DNA of 64,000 nucleotides from Schistocerca nitens (Eukaryota > Arthropoda > Insecta > Orthoptera > Acrididae). Below, in pieces: positions 34,978-45,497 of the stretch. Within the stretch, counting starts at the first letter, position 1. Each line of letters begins with the position of its first letter. Position numbers and translations under genes: made by a program. Location of the stretch: positions 545,529,602 to 545,593,601 of the forward strand of contig NC_064616.1 in NCBI RefSeq assembly GCF_023898315.1, read 5' to 3'. The notes under the pieces were generated by a model, which had not been told where the DNA came from, ran no database searches, and saw nothing but the letters and a program-made list of their open reading frames with translations.

Positions 34978-35208
34978 TCAAAAGTAACTGCCATAGGTGT
35001 TAATACATTAATTCCAAAGTGAGACAAAATATTCAATGCCTTCATGGAAAAATGTTTTCGGTGGCCTACGGATGCATGACTGTATCCATGCGTGCACTCC
35101 TTCGTCCGAAGCATGTCGACGGCTACGACTGTCATTTTTCACGCACCAAAAATATGAAAACTGCATGAGGGGAAATGGGGACTGTGTGGAGGAAACAGCC
35201 ATGGCATC
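34978..35208 (-). pseudogene. Mariner (Mos1/SETMAR-type) transposase C-terminus
   Basis: The minus-strand frame 35202-35008 reads FPLMQFSYFWCVKNDSRSRR ... WIQSCIRRPPKTFFHEGIEYFVSLWN. After a frameshift, CINTYGSYF-stop follows at 35004-34978. This is the end of DD34D mariner transposases: 'SPDL.P.DFHIFGPLK', 'F...P..FF..GI..L...W', 'C....G.YF'. The SPDL part with the third Asp is not legible. Only this C-terminal part remains. Confidence 0.8.
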
Positions 35209-37505
35209 ACGTAGCCGGGTTCACAGTTTTCTTATGTGCCTTTTCTTTTACTGCACCTTATATATCTTAATTATCATGAGAGTCCTTAGATTTCAATGAA
35301 ATTAAGAATAAAGCTATTTTTTCATTAACTGCTCTGAGGTCACTTAAAATATTCGAAAGTCATATGGATACGTTATAACACTAGCCTGCCGTTACTCAAG
35401 CTAATGTGACCCACTGAGAGGATTTTGAAATTTTGACCGCATGTGTGTCTAACAGATAAAGTTATCGGACTGTAATTTTAAATATATTGCAGTTAACAGA
35501 AAAACGAAACAAGCTCTAAATTTGGGGTTAATGAAAGTAGTAAAATACATATGTGAATGAAAAACGCATGATCATTAGCCTAATTAGGCTCATTAATTTG
35601 GAAATATAATTTTATTGAAGTTAATTTCATTAATATTCCGTTTGAATAGAACACAGGATACAACGGACACAGGGCACTCTGAGTTGTTGGTAGCAGTAGT
35701 TACCAATAATGCACATACGAGTAATAATAGAAAGCAAACTCGTACCAAACTCACACTAATAACAGCTATACTCTATTGTTGTTACTTGGATCAGTACTGA
35801 AATGTTAGTGCCAGAAGTACAGAACTAAAATTGGCCAGGAGGGGCTTCTGACTTAACTGACCTATAAATACCACAATTAAAATAAATTATAACACGATCA
35901 CACTGTTAATACTTCCATTTACAGAAATATACCAGATATCCTTAGTAGTAATAATAGTCCATTTATCTTTTGAATATGTGAAGAACATGATGGGGATCCC
36001 TGAACTAGTATGGTGTGACTAGTCAAGCTCTAAGACTAATTCAGTAGCAAAGAATAATTTAAACAAAATTAACTCTCAGCTTCATTGTGAATAGTTTATA
36101 TATTTACTTTTTGACTTCATCGTTCATGACGATAATCAAGCCGAATTATATTTCAAATAAGTTTAACTTATGTACTGTTTTCATTATCTGTGAAGTAGGT
36201 ATTTTAGACAGAACATTTACACAGTCTGGCACTGAATTTTTGCAAAACAATACCTTGCAATAAATTGAGGGCTCTTTAGCAAAATTATAACTAACTTCTA
36301 CTTTTGTTAATACTTGCGCATTTGACAAACTTGACTAAATCACTAGTTCATTTGAAAGATGATACTCGGTTTTATAAACACTTTGGAGAAGACCCTGCAT
36401 AGGTTCATGATCAGAATGGAAGATATGGTTGTAAACACAGGCTTATAGCACTGGGATTATTATTAAAATCACTCACAGAAATTAACTGGTCCATGCTCTG
36501 ATACATACCTTTATGTATGAAGTTTGTGGAGCTGTGGCGTAGTAGTAGTGTCAAACGACATGGCCTCTAACTGTACTCACGGCATTTGATGTGTGAATGC
36601 TCTTTAAAATTTCTTCTTGGGGACGGATATTTAACGTGTAAGAGCATGCAACGGCCAAATCCATATCCGAGGCCAAGTTCCTTGCGAAGCGGCTTCCAAC
36701 TGCTTCCCTCGGCACCGTAGATGTGTACCGAGCAATGGCTAGCCATTGACTGCGTACCGTTCACGCCAAGGCGCTGCCCAGTTCGTCCGCCAAAACCACC
36801 TTTTACATAGCGCCAATCTACTTCCGTTGCGGAGGGACGTCCCTACATCTTTTATATTTTACAATACAAGTGCCCTAAGTGTAAACAACTTTCCAATAAC
36901 ATTGTTTTTCTTTTAAATATACAAATATTATAAAATGTAATTATTTTAAGTATCATTTAGCTTTTTCCATACGTACCTGACAGTCTTTAAATATCCTGTC
37001 ACGAATCAATGACATTAACTAACACAGAATAAACACATCATAAATACAGACAGAATGTTACATAATATAAACATACTTCTAATCGATATAAGTGTTACAA
37101 TTTTTAGTTCAGCGCTTCATGGCCGATTTAAAATTTCTCCGAGGACCTTCTTCTCATTTGTAAATATGATGCCATATAAAGTCACTGTTTTACACAGTGG
37201 GTACTACATGACCTACGTCTCTTATGACTTCCAACATGACACCGTAGGAGTACGTTAGAAATAAGTGTAGAAACTTTGGGAGTGATAGGTATGAAATTAC
37301 GACGAGAAATGTTTGCTTTACTAACTGGATGTAAAAACGTACCGAAGAAACAGTACTACAGATTTTACTTTGTTCGTACAATACAATGACCACTAGACCC
37401 GTGCAGCAGTAATGCTGAATGACAAAAAATATTACAAAGTCCTACACCTGCTACCTGCATAGAGTTATAGGTGATTTCTTTGGCATTAAGTGACTTTCCA
37501 CTTAA
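35209..37505. other. No gene recognised
   Basis: AT-rich to about 36530. A GC-richer block 36530-36850 starts TGGAGCTGTGGCGTAGTAGT, which is weakly A-box-like and could be a SINE head, but no B box follows. Confidence 0.4.
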
Positions 37506-37808
37506 CTAACACGTTTGATTTTCACTAGGTAAGTATAAAATCGGAGAAATATCAGGTAAAGCCACATTACTTTTTACAAATGTAGCTATATTAATGCGCG
37601 GTATTATGGCAGTGCTATAAATGGCTGAATAGCATTCTTTTGTTTTGTTTCCAGCACTCCGAGGTGCAGAATAGCTCCCTATCGTTGACGATACTGCTCC
37701 ATATTTTGATGACTTCCCAGGTGGCGAGTCCACAGATGCAGTTCCGTTGTGAGTATCCTCATGGTAACACTCATCGCTGGCGCAGTTCTGATTACGTTCG
37801 AGCAAACC
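37506..37808 (-). CDS. Candidate terminal exon, unknown gene
   Basis: On the minus strand a possible acceptor TTTGAATGCAG (AG at 37809-37810) opens a 100-codon frame ending in TAG at 37506. The peptide starts GLLERNQNCASDECYHED, continues with a Ser/Gly/Pro-rich part (DSPPGKSSKYGAVSSTIGSY) and ends LYLPSENQTC. Composition is protein-like and polar, unlike most chance frames in AT-rich DNA. The pyrimidine tract is weak and no family is recognised, so it may be chance or a transposon fragment. Confidence 0.3.
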   Translation of the reverse strand, partial: GLLERNQNCASDECYHEDTHNGTASVDSPPGKSSKYGAVSSTIGSYSAPRSAGNKTKECYSAIYSTAIIPRINIATFVKSNVALPDISPILYLPSENQTC

Positions 37809-38143
37809 CTGCATTCAAAGTGCCGTCATATGTTCTATGAGAGAATTTAGCCATGGGTACAGGCGAGGTACTGCGATATTCTTTTGAGTTCCTAGATGGT
37901 ATGATTCACTTTCAACAGCACATGTTAACGAAAACACATTTATCTGTTTCAGCGATTTGGTAGAATCTGTGCAAGTAGTAGGAAGTAAACAAGTTTGTCC
38001 AACGATTAAGAACAATATTCGATGTCATATAACTCATCAACCATGTACAGCAATTATAAAATGAATTAGGTACCCATGTGTGGTATCGTATCGCACAACA
38101 TTATGCTCTGCGCAAAAAATCGCAGTGTCGATCTACATATACA

Positions 38144-39363
38144 TGGTGTCCTAAAAACGTTGCGACATATTTCGAATGGTTGTAGAGAGTGGTTTGAGGA
38201 ACAAATTGATGATGGGCACTCGTGTCAGGAAAGTCATTCTACGACGCTACAGAGCGTCGAAGTTAAAGGTGCCGGCGCCTGCCACTAGACCTGCCTTCGC
38301 CAGCAAACGTGACTTTGTACGCTGACGGAGCATAGTCGGAATGCCTCGCAATTTTGTTTGCCATTCAGTTATCGCGGCTCACTGTCACTAAGACCTGTGG
38401 AGAAGATGGAGCTAGCTACTGCGAAGACAGGACGTATTTCCTGTGAATGCGATTGTCTTCTTTCTTGGTAGATGACAGTTTCGGACAGTCATATCCATCT
38501 GAACTTTATTTCCGCACAGTATACCGAAAAACATTTGAGACTTTAGAGAGTTTTAGGAGAAAAATATACTACCGATGGAAACCCGTGTCCAAAACCGTTA
38601 TTGTTGTATTCTCCAACAGTTTATTGAACGTAACGTCTTCTACAATACAATAGCTGGCTGTACAATAGATGTAGAACTCCGTCGATCTACCCGGAGATGT
38701 GGGTCTTTTTGGTCGGCTGGTACTTCGATCGGAGATGCAGTACAGCGGCTTCGGTGATATCTTCTTGGAGACTCTGCTACAGCGGTTGCCATTAGCAGCG
38801 GACGAAATCTGGTCTGCCTTCGACCGGCCGGGCCTATATAGTGAGCTGGAGCCAATAGAAACCCGGCGTAGGAATCCGTGGCCGGATATATCGCGGCGAC
38901 CTCTGCAAGGAAAGATTCCTATTAATCGACTGGAATCTTCGGCGTGTTTACCTGATGTCTTCGCCAGTTTGGCTGTTGGTTTGTTTCCCCCATAGCGTGG
39001 CCGTTATGCGGTGCTGCCTGCCATTTAGGGGAACCAGATGCAGACAGTACAGTTATCTACCAGAACAACATAACATTCCATCAGTAGGAGATAAAGCCTT
39101 TCTACGCAGTAGCTAGCTATGCCTTGTACACTGTTCATCGTGACAGTCAAAAACCATTGCGAGATGTTCCGCCTACAGTCCGTCAGCGTACATGGCGTCT
39201 GCTGCCGAACGGGAGGCCTAGTAGCAGGTTCCGGTGCATGTAGCTTCGATGCCCTGTAGTGCCGTTGGACGACGTTCCCGGATACGGGTTCCTGTCGTCG
39301 ATTTGTTCCTCAAAACAGCCTCTGCTACCCGTCGAAGTCTGTCGCAATATTTCTTGGACATCA
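38144..39363. mobile_element. Foldback element with arms of about 350 bp
   Basis: The left arm from TGGTGTCCTAAAAACGTTGCGACA (38144-38505) and the right arm 39030-39363, ending in the complement (TGTCGCAATATTTCTTGGACATCA), are diverged inverted copies. Shared blocks include TGAGGAACAAAT, GTACGCTGACGGA and GCTAGCTACTGCG. No transposase frame is left. The centre is occupied by an LTR-like sequence. Probably a non-autonomous mariner relative; no flanking duplication is visible. Confidence 0.75.
38506..39029 (-). mobile_element. LTR-like sequence nested in foldback centre
   Basis: On the minus strand: CTATTGGCTCC (inverted CCAAT box), TATATAGG near 38838, then AATAAA near 38625 and again near 38510, in promoter-to-polyadenylation order. 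The GC-rich first half is followed by an AT-rich second half. This is the layout of a solo LTR. Exact ends and target duplication not found. Confidence 0.5.
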
Positions 39364-40390
39364 CTACTCTGCAAACGACTGTGAAGTGCGTGGCAGATGG
39401 TACGTCCCACTGTATCAGTTATTAAGACTTCCTCTCATTCTATTCACGTATGGGGATCATGATTACTTAAACGATTCATTACGTTGGGTAATTGGTCTAT
39501 TCTTGTCTTTACAACGAATATTGGAGATAAACGTAGGAACCTGTAATATGTTTCTAAATTAACTACTTAAAGTTGGTTCTAGAAATTTTATAAATAGTTT
39601 TCCGCAGTTCTAAACGGAATAGAAAGTAATTGAAGCTCTTCACAGATGTCTAGAATACATTAGCATAGACTCATTAAGTCATATTCACGATGAACTTTAT
39701 GATGTGGAACGTGTCAACTGAGCAAGTAGCAAAAAGTTTATTTGATTACATGCTTGTGTTTACAGGTATTTTACGCTTAAATTACTAATTATTGACATTT
39801 TCTGTCTATGAAACATCATATTTCCATTGGTGTACCAACAAGGAGTTTCATAGCTCTACATTTCACCCCTACCAGCGCCGAAGTTATAGACTGTGCAAAT
39901 TGGGCAGATCAGTATAGTTCTTCTAGTGTTGTTGTAATGAATGTCTGTGTAACTCCCAGATTTATGAGCACTGTTGATAAGTTACATAAGTAAATGAAAG
40001 TAGAATGAGCTTGTGGGTAATATTCGCAGCTGCTTAAAGGGATGCCAGCAAAAAGAGAATGTTACCTTCAACAGAATTGTGGAGTATGATATAAGGAGGG
40101 TCCGCGTTCGATGTTTATTGACATTTGTGGAGTCACCTTTCGCACAGAGAGGCCTAACAGCGATATATTTCAACACATCTTGGAAAACGTCTTGAATTAA
40201 TTACGCATTCCATAGAAAATAGTACATATTACGGGCCCACAAACACTTATTGTTTTGTAGGTGACCTTGACTACCCAACAGGAAACTTTAATTTTCAGAG
40301 ACATGTTGTAGCGCAGTCTGAAACACTGCGTTGACGAACATCAGCTGTATTCCATTAATAATGAAATCGAAAACTGTGTTTATGGTCCTG
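39364..40390. other. No gene recognised
   Basis: AT-rich; the frame 39808-39993 has no motif. Confidence 0.45.
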
Positions 40391-40597
40391 TATCAGCTGC
40401 AGAATATTTCAGAAGGAATAAAAATTTGTGCCAGATCAGACCTCGAGCAGGGATTTAAGACACCAGAGATTTCGGCCGCTCGTGCAGGTGTTAGCCGAAG
40501 TAGCTAAGGCAAATGCTGGTGACAAGCGGGGAATACGGGCTGTAGTCCCAGTCTGGCATCAATTTCCATTTCTTCTGAAATATTCTACAACTGATGC
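40391..40597 (+). mobile_element. MITE-like element with tRNA-like core
   Basis: The arms 40391-40436 and 40551-40597 are inverted copies: both contain ATCAG(C/T)TG(C/T)AGAATATTTCAGAAG near the outer end and GCCAGA at the inner end. The core resembles a type-II tRNA: GTTAGCCGAAGTAGCTAAGGC (box A) and a degenerate CGGGCTGTAGTCCCAGTCTGGC (box B). It combines the outline of a MITE with the inside of a SINE. Confidence 0.75.
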
Positions 40598-42069
40598 GAA
40601 ATGACAATTATAATTTGAGACCTGACTCTTTTAGGATCGTAATAATATTCCATATTACAGAGGAGAGATTAGGAGCACTTGTAATTTCACTTAATACCTT
40701 CTGTATCGTTCCCTTAATTTGTATTTGCTTTCTCTTTTTAACTGTTTCCGCTAGTTATTCAAAAGTAATGATCAAAAATTTCTGCTACACAGGAACTGTC
40801 TTTCAAGAAAAATTATATCATTTGCCATGGTTTTCTTCCATGTATCTTTTAACAATATTCCATACAGATCTGATTTTATTGTTTCGTCATTCAGTATCAG
40901 ACAGCAGACACATGCTCGAGCATTCTAATAAAACATTTCTTAAAGTAATACAGAACTGTTTATAGAAATAATTTCTTTTAGAAACACTATCAGTTCTTCC
41001 TATTTTTTCATTTGCAACATACTATGATACCTGTAGTACTCTGAGGCTTCTGTAATGACTTTCCAATATTGCATTTAATTATCTTTCCACGAAAACTACA
41101 CTCAGAATTGGATACAGATCTATTAAGAAATATTTCCTATTTAAATCTAGCATTGGGTTCATTGCGAACATCACTCCAGGTAATATTTTGTACTTTCTTT
41201 AAAATATTCACTTGTTTTGTAATAAATTAGCCCGTTTCTCAATTGCATATGGAGCTATGTTATGTAATGAGATTCACTGCACATCGTTATCTGGTAATCC
41301 GCTTACCACTAAAATTCCACGTGTTGTATGAATACATTATCTGTAAGGGTATTATTATCTTCAGCAAGTCGACCTGGGAAATTTATGACTAATTTGCAAG
41401 TGGCTGTAAGCACCACTAGATCACTTTCCGTGTCAGATTCCCTCGAGAAATCGACTCTTAAGTCACAACAAATCAATAATACCGTCATTCTGTGTGACAA
41501 ACATCACAATGAGACATCAAAAACTTCTATATATTTTTCGCAGTTACGCAGACAAACACAAATACATCATTTCCCAACATTAACTCACAAGAACATATTT
41601 CTGTACACTGACCTTTACGTAATTCATTATTTCCAAATTTATTATTTATATTTCTGTTTTATGAATGTGACAGCTCTTCCTCTACCGATAGTGTATCTAC
41701 GTAAGTGTACAGCTAATTTATAACTGCTTATGTACAAATTTTCTGTCCATGTCATTATATAGTTTTGAGACGAATGACAACAGTTTCTTTCCAAGTAATA
41801 AGACCATCCATACACCGTAACAAATCATTTTTTCTGTTTTTTTATCCCCTTGTATTCTGATGATGCAGACTGATTTTAACTTTCACTCTATTTTTATAAT
41901 ATTAACTAACAGTATCTATCGATTTAATTCAGATTATTACTGTATGTATTATCGCTGATGTTGACCTAACCCTGGTGTCTCACACCTTCCTACAGCAACT
42001 ACTGGAACAGCACTAAAATGATAATCGACATCCGTCTAAAGTAGCATCATCAGCACCATGTTTACTCAC
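40598..42069. other. No gene recognised
   Basis: Frames 40594-40965 and 41328-41723 (+) are over 120 codons but lack recognisable domains or splice context and lie in AT-rich DNA. The first is rich in hydrophobic residues (PLICICFLFLTVSASY) and could be an old receptor relic, but this is speculation. Confidence 0.4.
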
Positions 42070-42279
42070 GTAAGAGTAGAGATAATATGGGACTGGTCCG
42101 TGTACCACAAAACTTCCACAAAAGCCATATTTCTGTGCTCAGCAGCTGCTTCGATTTTGTCTCGGTCCCCTCTATTATGAATTTTCCGCTTTTAACCAGG
42201 TTATATCCAGGTTTCCCAACTAATAGTACTTGATAATCTTTGGAAAAATCCTTACACAATGGTGTAAGCTTTCTGTTAC
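42070..42279 (-). CDS. Candidate internal exon, phase 1-1, unknown gene
   Basis: Minus strand: TTTGTTGCATCTCATACAG is a good 3' splice site before 42279, and TTAC|GTGAGT a good 5' splice site after 42070. The 210 bases between them stay open as a symmetrical phase-1 exon (2 bases, 69 codons, 1 base). The peptide includes PLCKDFSKDYQVLLVGKPGY and KSGKFIIEGTETKSKQLL. I do not recognise the family. Both sites fitting an open frame of this length is suggestive, but a chance frame of this size is not rare in the window. Confidence 0.35.
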
Positions 42280-42699
42280 CTGTATGAGATGCAACAAATG
42301 TAATGAAATATGAATTTATATTACTATTTTCATAAGTTTCTTGTGTTGAAAATCAGACCTAATGTTAGGAAAGTAGGCGCAAGTACAAAATGTAGTCTTC
42401 GCACAGTTTTAGCTTATTTGAAATGCCAATAACACTTACACTTACGTAATTACATTCATATAATACTTATAACAGCAACAAACTCTTAAAACTAGTTCCT
42501 AATATCTTATTTATTTAATTACTTACGACAGTGGAATTCACTACGAACTCACGGGCTCAATATTGCCTCTGCTTTGGCGGCCTTCTTTTCGTAACATATC
42601 GGTCAGGTAGATGTATTAAGACCGGGAAGTGGTAACTGGAATGTAGATCATCGTCCACTTCCCACTAAGTAGTGACTGCAATTACTGGAAAGCAGTTAG

Positions 42700-43324
42700 A
42701 TATACGGGGTGGCTGTAACGAAGCTTTCACTACTTGTGATGTTTCCTGGGACAAACAAGAGATCGTAGGAGATTGAAACTTCGAGAAACATTTGTCAGGA
42801 CACGCAGAAGAGAAATAAGGAATAAGCCATTGAGAACAACACATTTAATTTTCACATTATGTGATAACATTTGTAAATGGCTTACCATGAAAACGTTTCA
42901 GGTTGCAAACGGTTCTCAGTGTTATGACAATCTGCATCCACGACAGCACAGAACAGCACTACAGATACCATTTCATAACTTTTCGCAGCACTTTTCGAAC
43001 GGTGGAACATAAAATGTGAAACTCCCAGAACAACGCTCGTGCACTGTTTGTATATCGCACATTGCACACTGCATTCTTAGTCATGGCAACAGGAACGCCT
43101 TCGACAGTTTGTTGCGCAATTGGCCATCGACCTCTCCCAAGAACAATTCTGAAAACGCCACATAGTTCCCACTTCTAAATCATGATCTTCAACCCCGGTG
43201 CGGAGAGCGGACTCCCCGGTTTTCCTTCAATAGTTCGACACTTGTGAAGAGCAGCAGCACTGTTACTGTTGTTTTGATAAAACAGCCTTACAAGCAAAGC
43301 CCTGGTCAGCTTGTCCACACCCAT
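42700..43324 (-). pseudogene. DUF4817-type mariner N-terminal fragment
   Basis: The minus-strand ATG at 43324 gives MGVDKLTRALLVRLFYQNNS ... AAALHKCRTIEGKPGSP, the same HTH family as at 10352. Past a frameshift it continues as VFRIVLGRGRWPIAQQTVEGVP and FHILCSTVRKVLRKVMKW. The catalytic domain is absent. A terminus-like sequence (GGGGTGGCTGTAACGAAGCTTTCACTAC) near 42704 suggests an internally deleted copy. Confidence 0.75.
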
Positions 43325-43629
43325 GTTCACTGTCTGCAACTGTAACACACACTGATGCTTGTGTTTCAAACTTACACTGCCGCATCGGTAAAGACGCCAG
43401 AGGGCAACACGTGACACTAACACTACTAACAACACAAATGCTGCAGAGCACAGTCTTAACACAATTCCTATACAGTTTGGTATCCACACAGTAAATGGTT
43501 TTCTGTTCGCACTGACCCAAGTAGTGGAAGTTTAATCATAACTCTATCCATCTGTATACTATAAATAAGATGCATACTCACTGTCACATTGATGGCAAAT
43601 ATTAATATAATTATCTGCTTATCATTCAG

Positions 43630-43831
43630 AAATGTACCAACGTCAGATGAAACCACTGCAAGAAACACACTGGAAGCGAAGTACAATGAACCTGTCGATG
43701 GTGCCCTGGCACCACCAGGATGCAAGTCAACTGGTTCTAAATCTGAAGAGGTTGAGTTTCTCCAGATGACTACTCAGAAATCTTCGAAGATTACCTCTCC
43801 GTCTGTTGAAACTGATGGTACAACGTATTAG
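43630..43831 (+). CDS. Candidate terminal exon, unknown gene
   Basis: TCTGCTTATCATTCAG ends at 43629, with a branch-like TATTAAT about 30 bases upstream: a convincing 3' splice site. The frame (phase 2 start) runs 66 codons to TAG at 43829. The peptide is polar and T/S/E-rich: NVPTSDETTARN, EPVDGALAPPG, SEEVEFLQMTTQKSSK, ending ETDGTTY. It looks like a cytoplasmic tail, for example of a transporter or receptor, but no family is recognised. AATAAA signals follow at about 43962, 44095 and 44275. It need not belong to the exon at 26225, although both are on the plus strand. Confidence 0.5.
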
Positions 43832-44431
43832 CATGTACATACATAGTAATTGGTTCCTTTTTCCTAGGAACTGCTTTTGTATATGTTGCGGCCATATCAA
43901 TAATGTACTTCATTTTTATTTAAAGGATAAGTGTTATGGTGCAGATATTGATAATGAACAATAAATCCCAGCAGTCTCTCAACATTTGCGTGAAATATAT
44001 GGTACTGAGTACGTATAAACACACACGTCATTCTACTTTGGATTTATGGACAGAATGTACACAGTTGGAAAATGAGATTGGCAGTTATCGACACGAATAA
44101 ATATTAATCCATTAAATATACTGATGATGAATTCCAGTTGACGATTCTGCAGTCAGTTTGGTTGCTCTAGAACTTCATAATAATTGCAGCAAGCCACTGT
44201 TACTTAGGTTTCACACATTTGCTCTGTTTTTATAGGCACAAATACAATCATAATGTACGTATTTGATGACTTTAAATAAAAACTGTATGGTGAAAGAGAG
44301 AGAAAATGTGTTTTACTTTGTACCTTATTAATCTCAGTTTGCTCTAAAAGTATCATTTCTCCCTCGGTGTTTTGCTTGATAATAACACACCCCCTTTATC
44401 AATCATGTTTTCGTTTTGCATATTTTATTCA
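43832..44431. other. Possible 3' UTR of upstream exon
   Basis: No coding signal. Three AATAAA motifs (near 43962, 44095 and 44275) would suit a 3' untranslated region if the exon at 43630 is real. Confidence 0.35.
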
Positions 44432-44717
44432 GTTGAAAGATTTCTTGATGCCTTCAGCTCCCATTCTGTTTATATCGTGTACGATTGTACAGTTTAGGCC
44501 TTGGGCCATTTTAAACTATTTTATGGATGATTTTTAGTAATAAATTATGTCATGGGTGTCGTTGCTCCTGGAACCACAGGAGCAACCACATACATGACAT
44601 AATTTACTACTAAAAAAATCAGCTATAAAATACCTGACAATGGCCTCAGGCCGAAATTGTATAATAGTACATGAAATAAAGAGAATGGCAACTGAAGGCA
44701 TCAAGAAATCTTTCAAA
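44432..44717. repeat. Near-perfect hairpin element (MITE/foldback)
   Basis: Arms 44432-44569 and 44578-44717 are inverted copies over about 138 bases, separated by only 8 bases (GGAACCAC). Matching ends: TTGAAAGATTTCTTGATGCC and GGCATCAAGAAATCTTTCAA. Differences are few and include small indels. No coding capacity. A DNA-strand or RNA hairpin of this length would be very stable. Confidence 0.88.
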
Positions 44718-45286
44718 ACCTTCATTGCAACTGCGGATCCTATCGCACTGAAAATGATTTTACTTTCATTGCACTGGACACATGTATGAATGTAAAATAT
44801 TTAGGAACATGTCAAACATTAACAAAATATAATGATAAATTAAACAGTAAATTATGAAATGGAAATTTTAGTTAAATAATTATTGATAATAAACAACACC
44901 ACGAAAATATTCTTCTTTATACGAAACTTAATAATTAGCAGGAAAACGTAGGATTTCAGCCATTGTCGATCAGTGTGAATCGTTCACTCATATACCTCCA
45001 CTATTTATTAGCAGTTATCTTCAAACCTTAGTTACTGATGAGCAACGACAGGAATACTGTGCCAGTTTTACGAGAAATGAAACTGAGAAAAAAAAAAACA
45101 ATGAAATATACCACAAGTTACATACTGGTTACGTAATATAGTCTGACTAAGACATCATGTCATACCTCATTAACTATCATCACTTCAGCAATTACCACCA
45201 GTACTCGACTGTGAGTTTAACCTTATCCTTGTCCACCAGTACAAATGCCTGCTACTGAGCTACTCAGTCCATCAACTTTGATCAAT
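44718..45286. other. No gene recognised
   Basis: AT-rich spacer, nothing recognised. Confidence 0.45.
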
Positions 45287-45296
45287 ACACACAGTA

Positions 45297-45487
45297 GCCG
45301 GCCGCGGTGGTCTCGTGGTTCTAGGCGCGCAGTCCGGAGCCGTGCGACTGTTACGGTCGCAGGTTCGAATCCTGCCTCGGGCATGGATGTGTGTGATGTC
45401 CTTAGGTTAGTTAGGTTTAAGTAGTTCTAAGTTCTAGGGGACTGATAACCACAGCAGTTGAGTCCCATAGTGCTCAGAGCCATTTGA
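45297..45487 (+). mobile_element. tRNA-derived SINE with perfect 10-bp target duplication
   Basis: Begins GCCGGCCGCGGTGGTCTC and ends GCTCAGAGCCATTTGA. Box A-like GTGGTCTCGTGGTTCTAGG and box B GGTTCGAATCC are intact. Target duplication ACACACAGTA at 45287-45296 and 45488-45497 is identical. Pol III promoter elements and clean duplication suggest a fairly recent LINE-mediated insertion. Confidence 0.95.
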
Positions 45488-45497
45488 ACACACAGTA

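Noticed and set aside
34767..35135. 122-codon frame over the (TA)n repeat
   Set aside because: Its centre is poly-Ile-Tyr from the TA array; only the mariner C-terminal part is meaningful, and in a different frame.
40594..40965. Chemoreceptor gene fragment
   Set aside because: Hydrophobic stretches only; no conserved C-terminal motif and the frame lies in AT-rich DNA where such stretches arise by chance.
26225..43831. One gene joining exons at 26225 and 43630
   Set aside because: Both are plus-strand candidates, but exon 1 ends in phase 1 and the last exon starts in phase 2, and no convincing internal exon bridges them.
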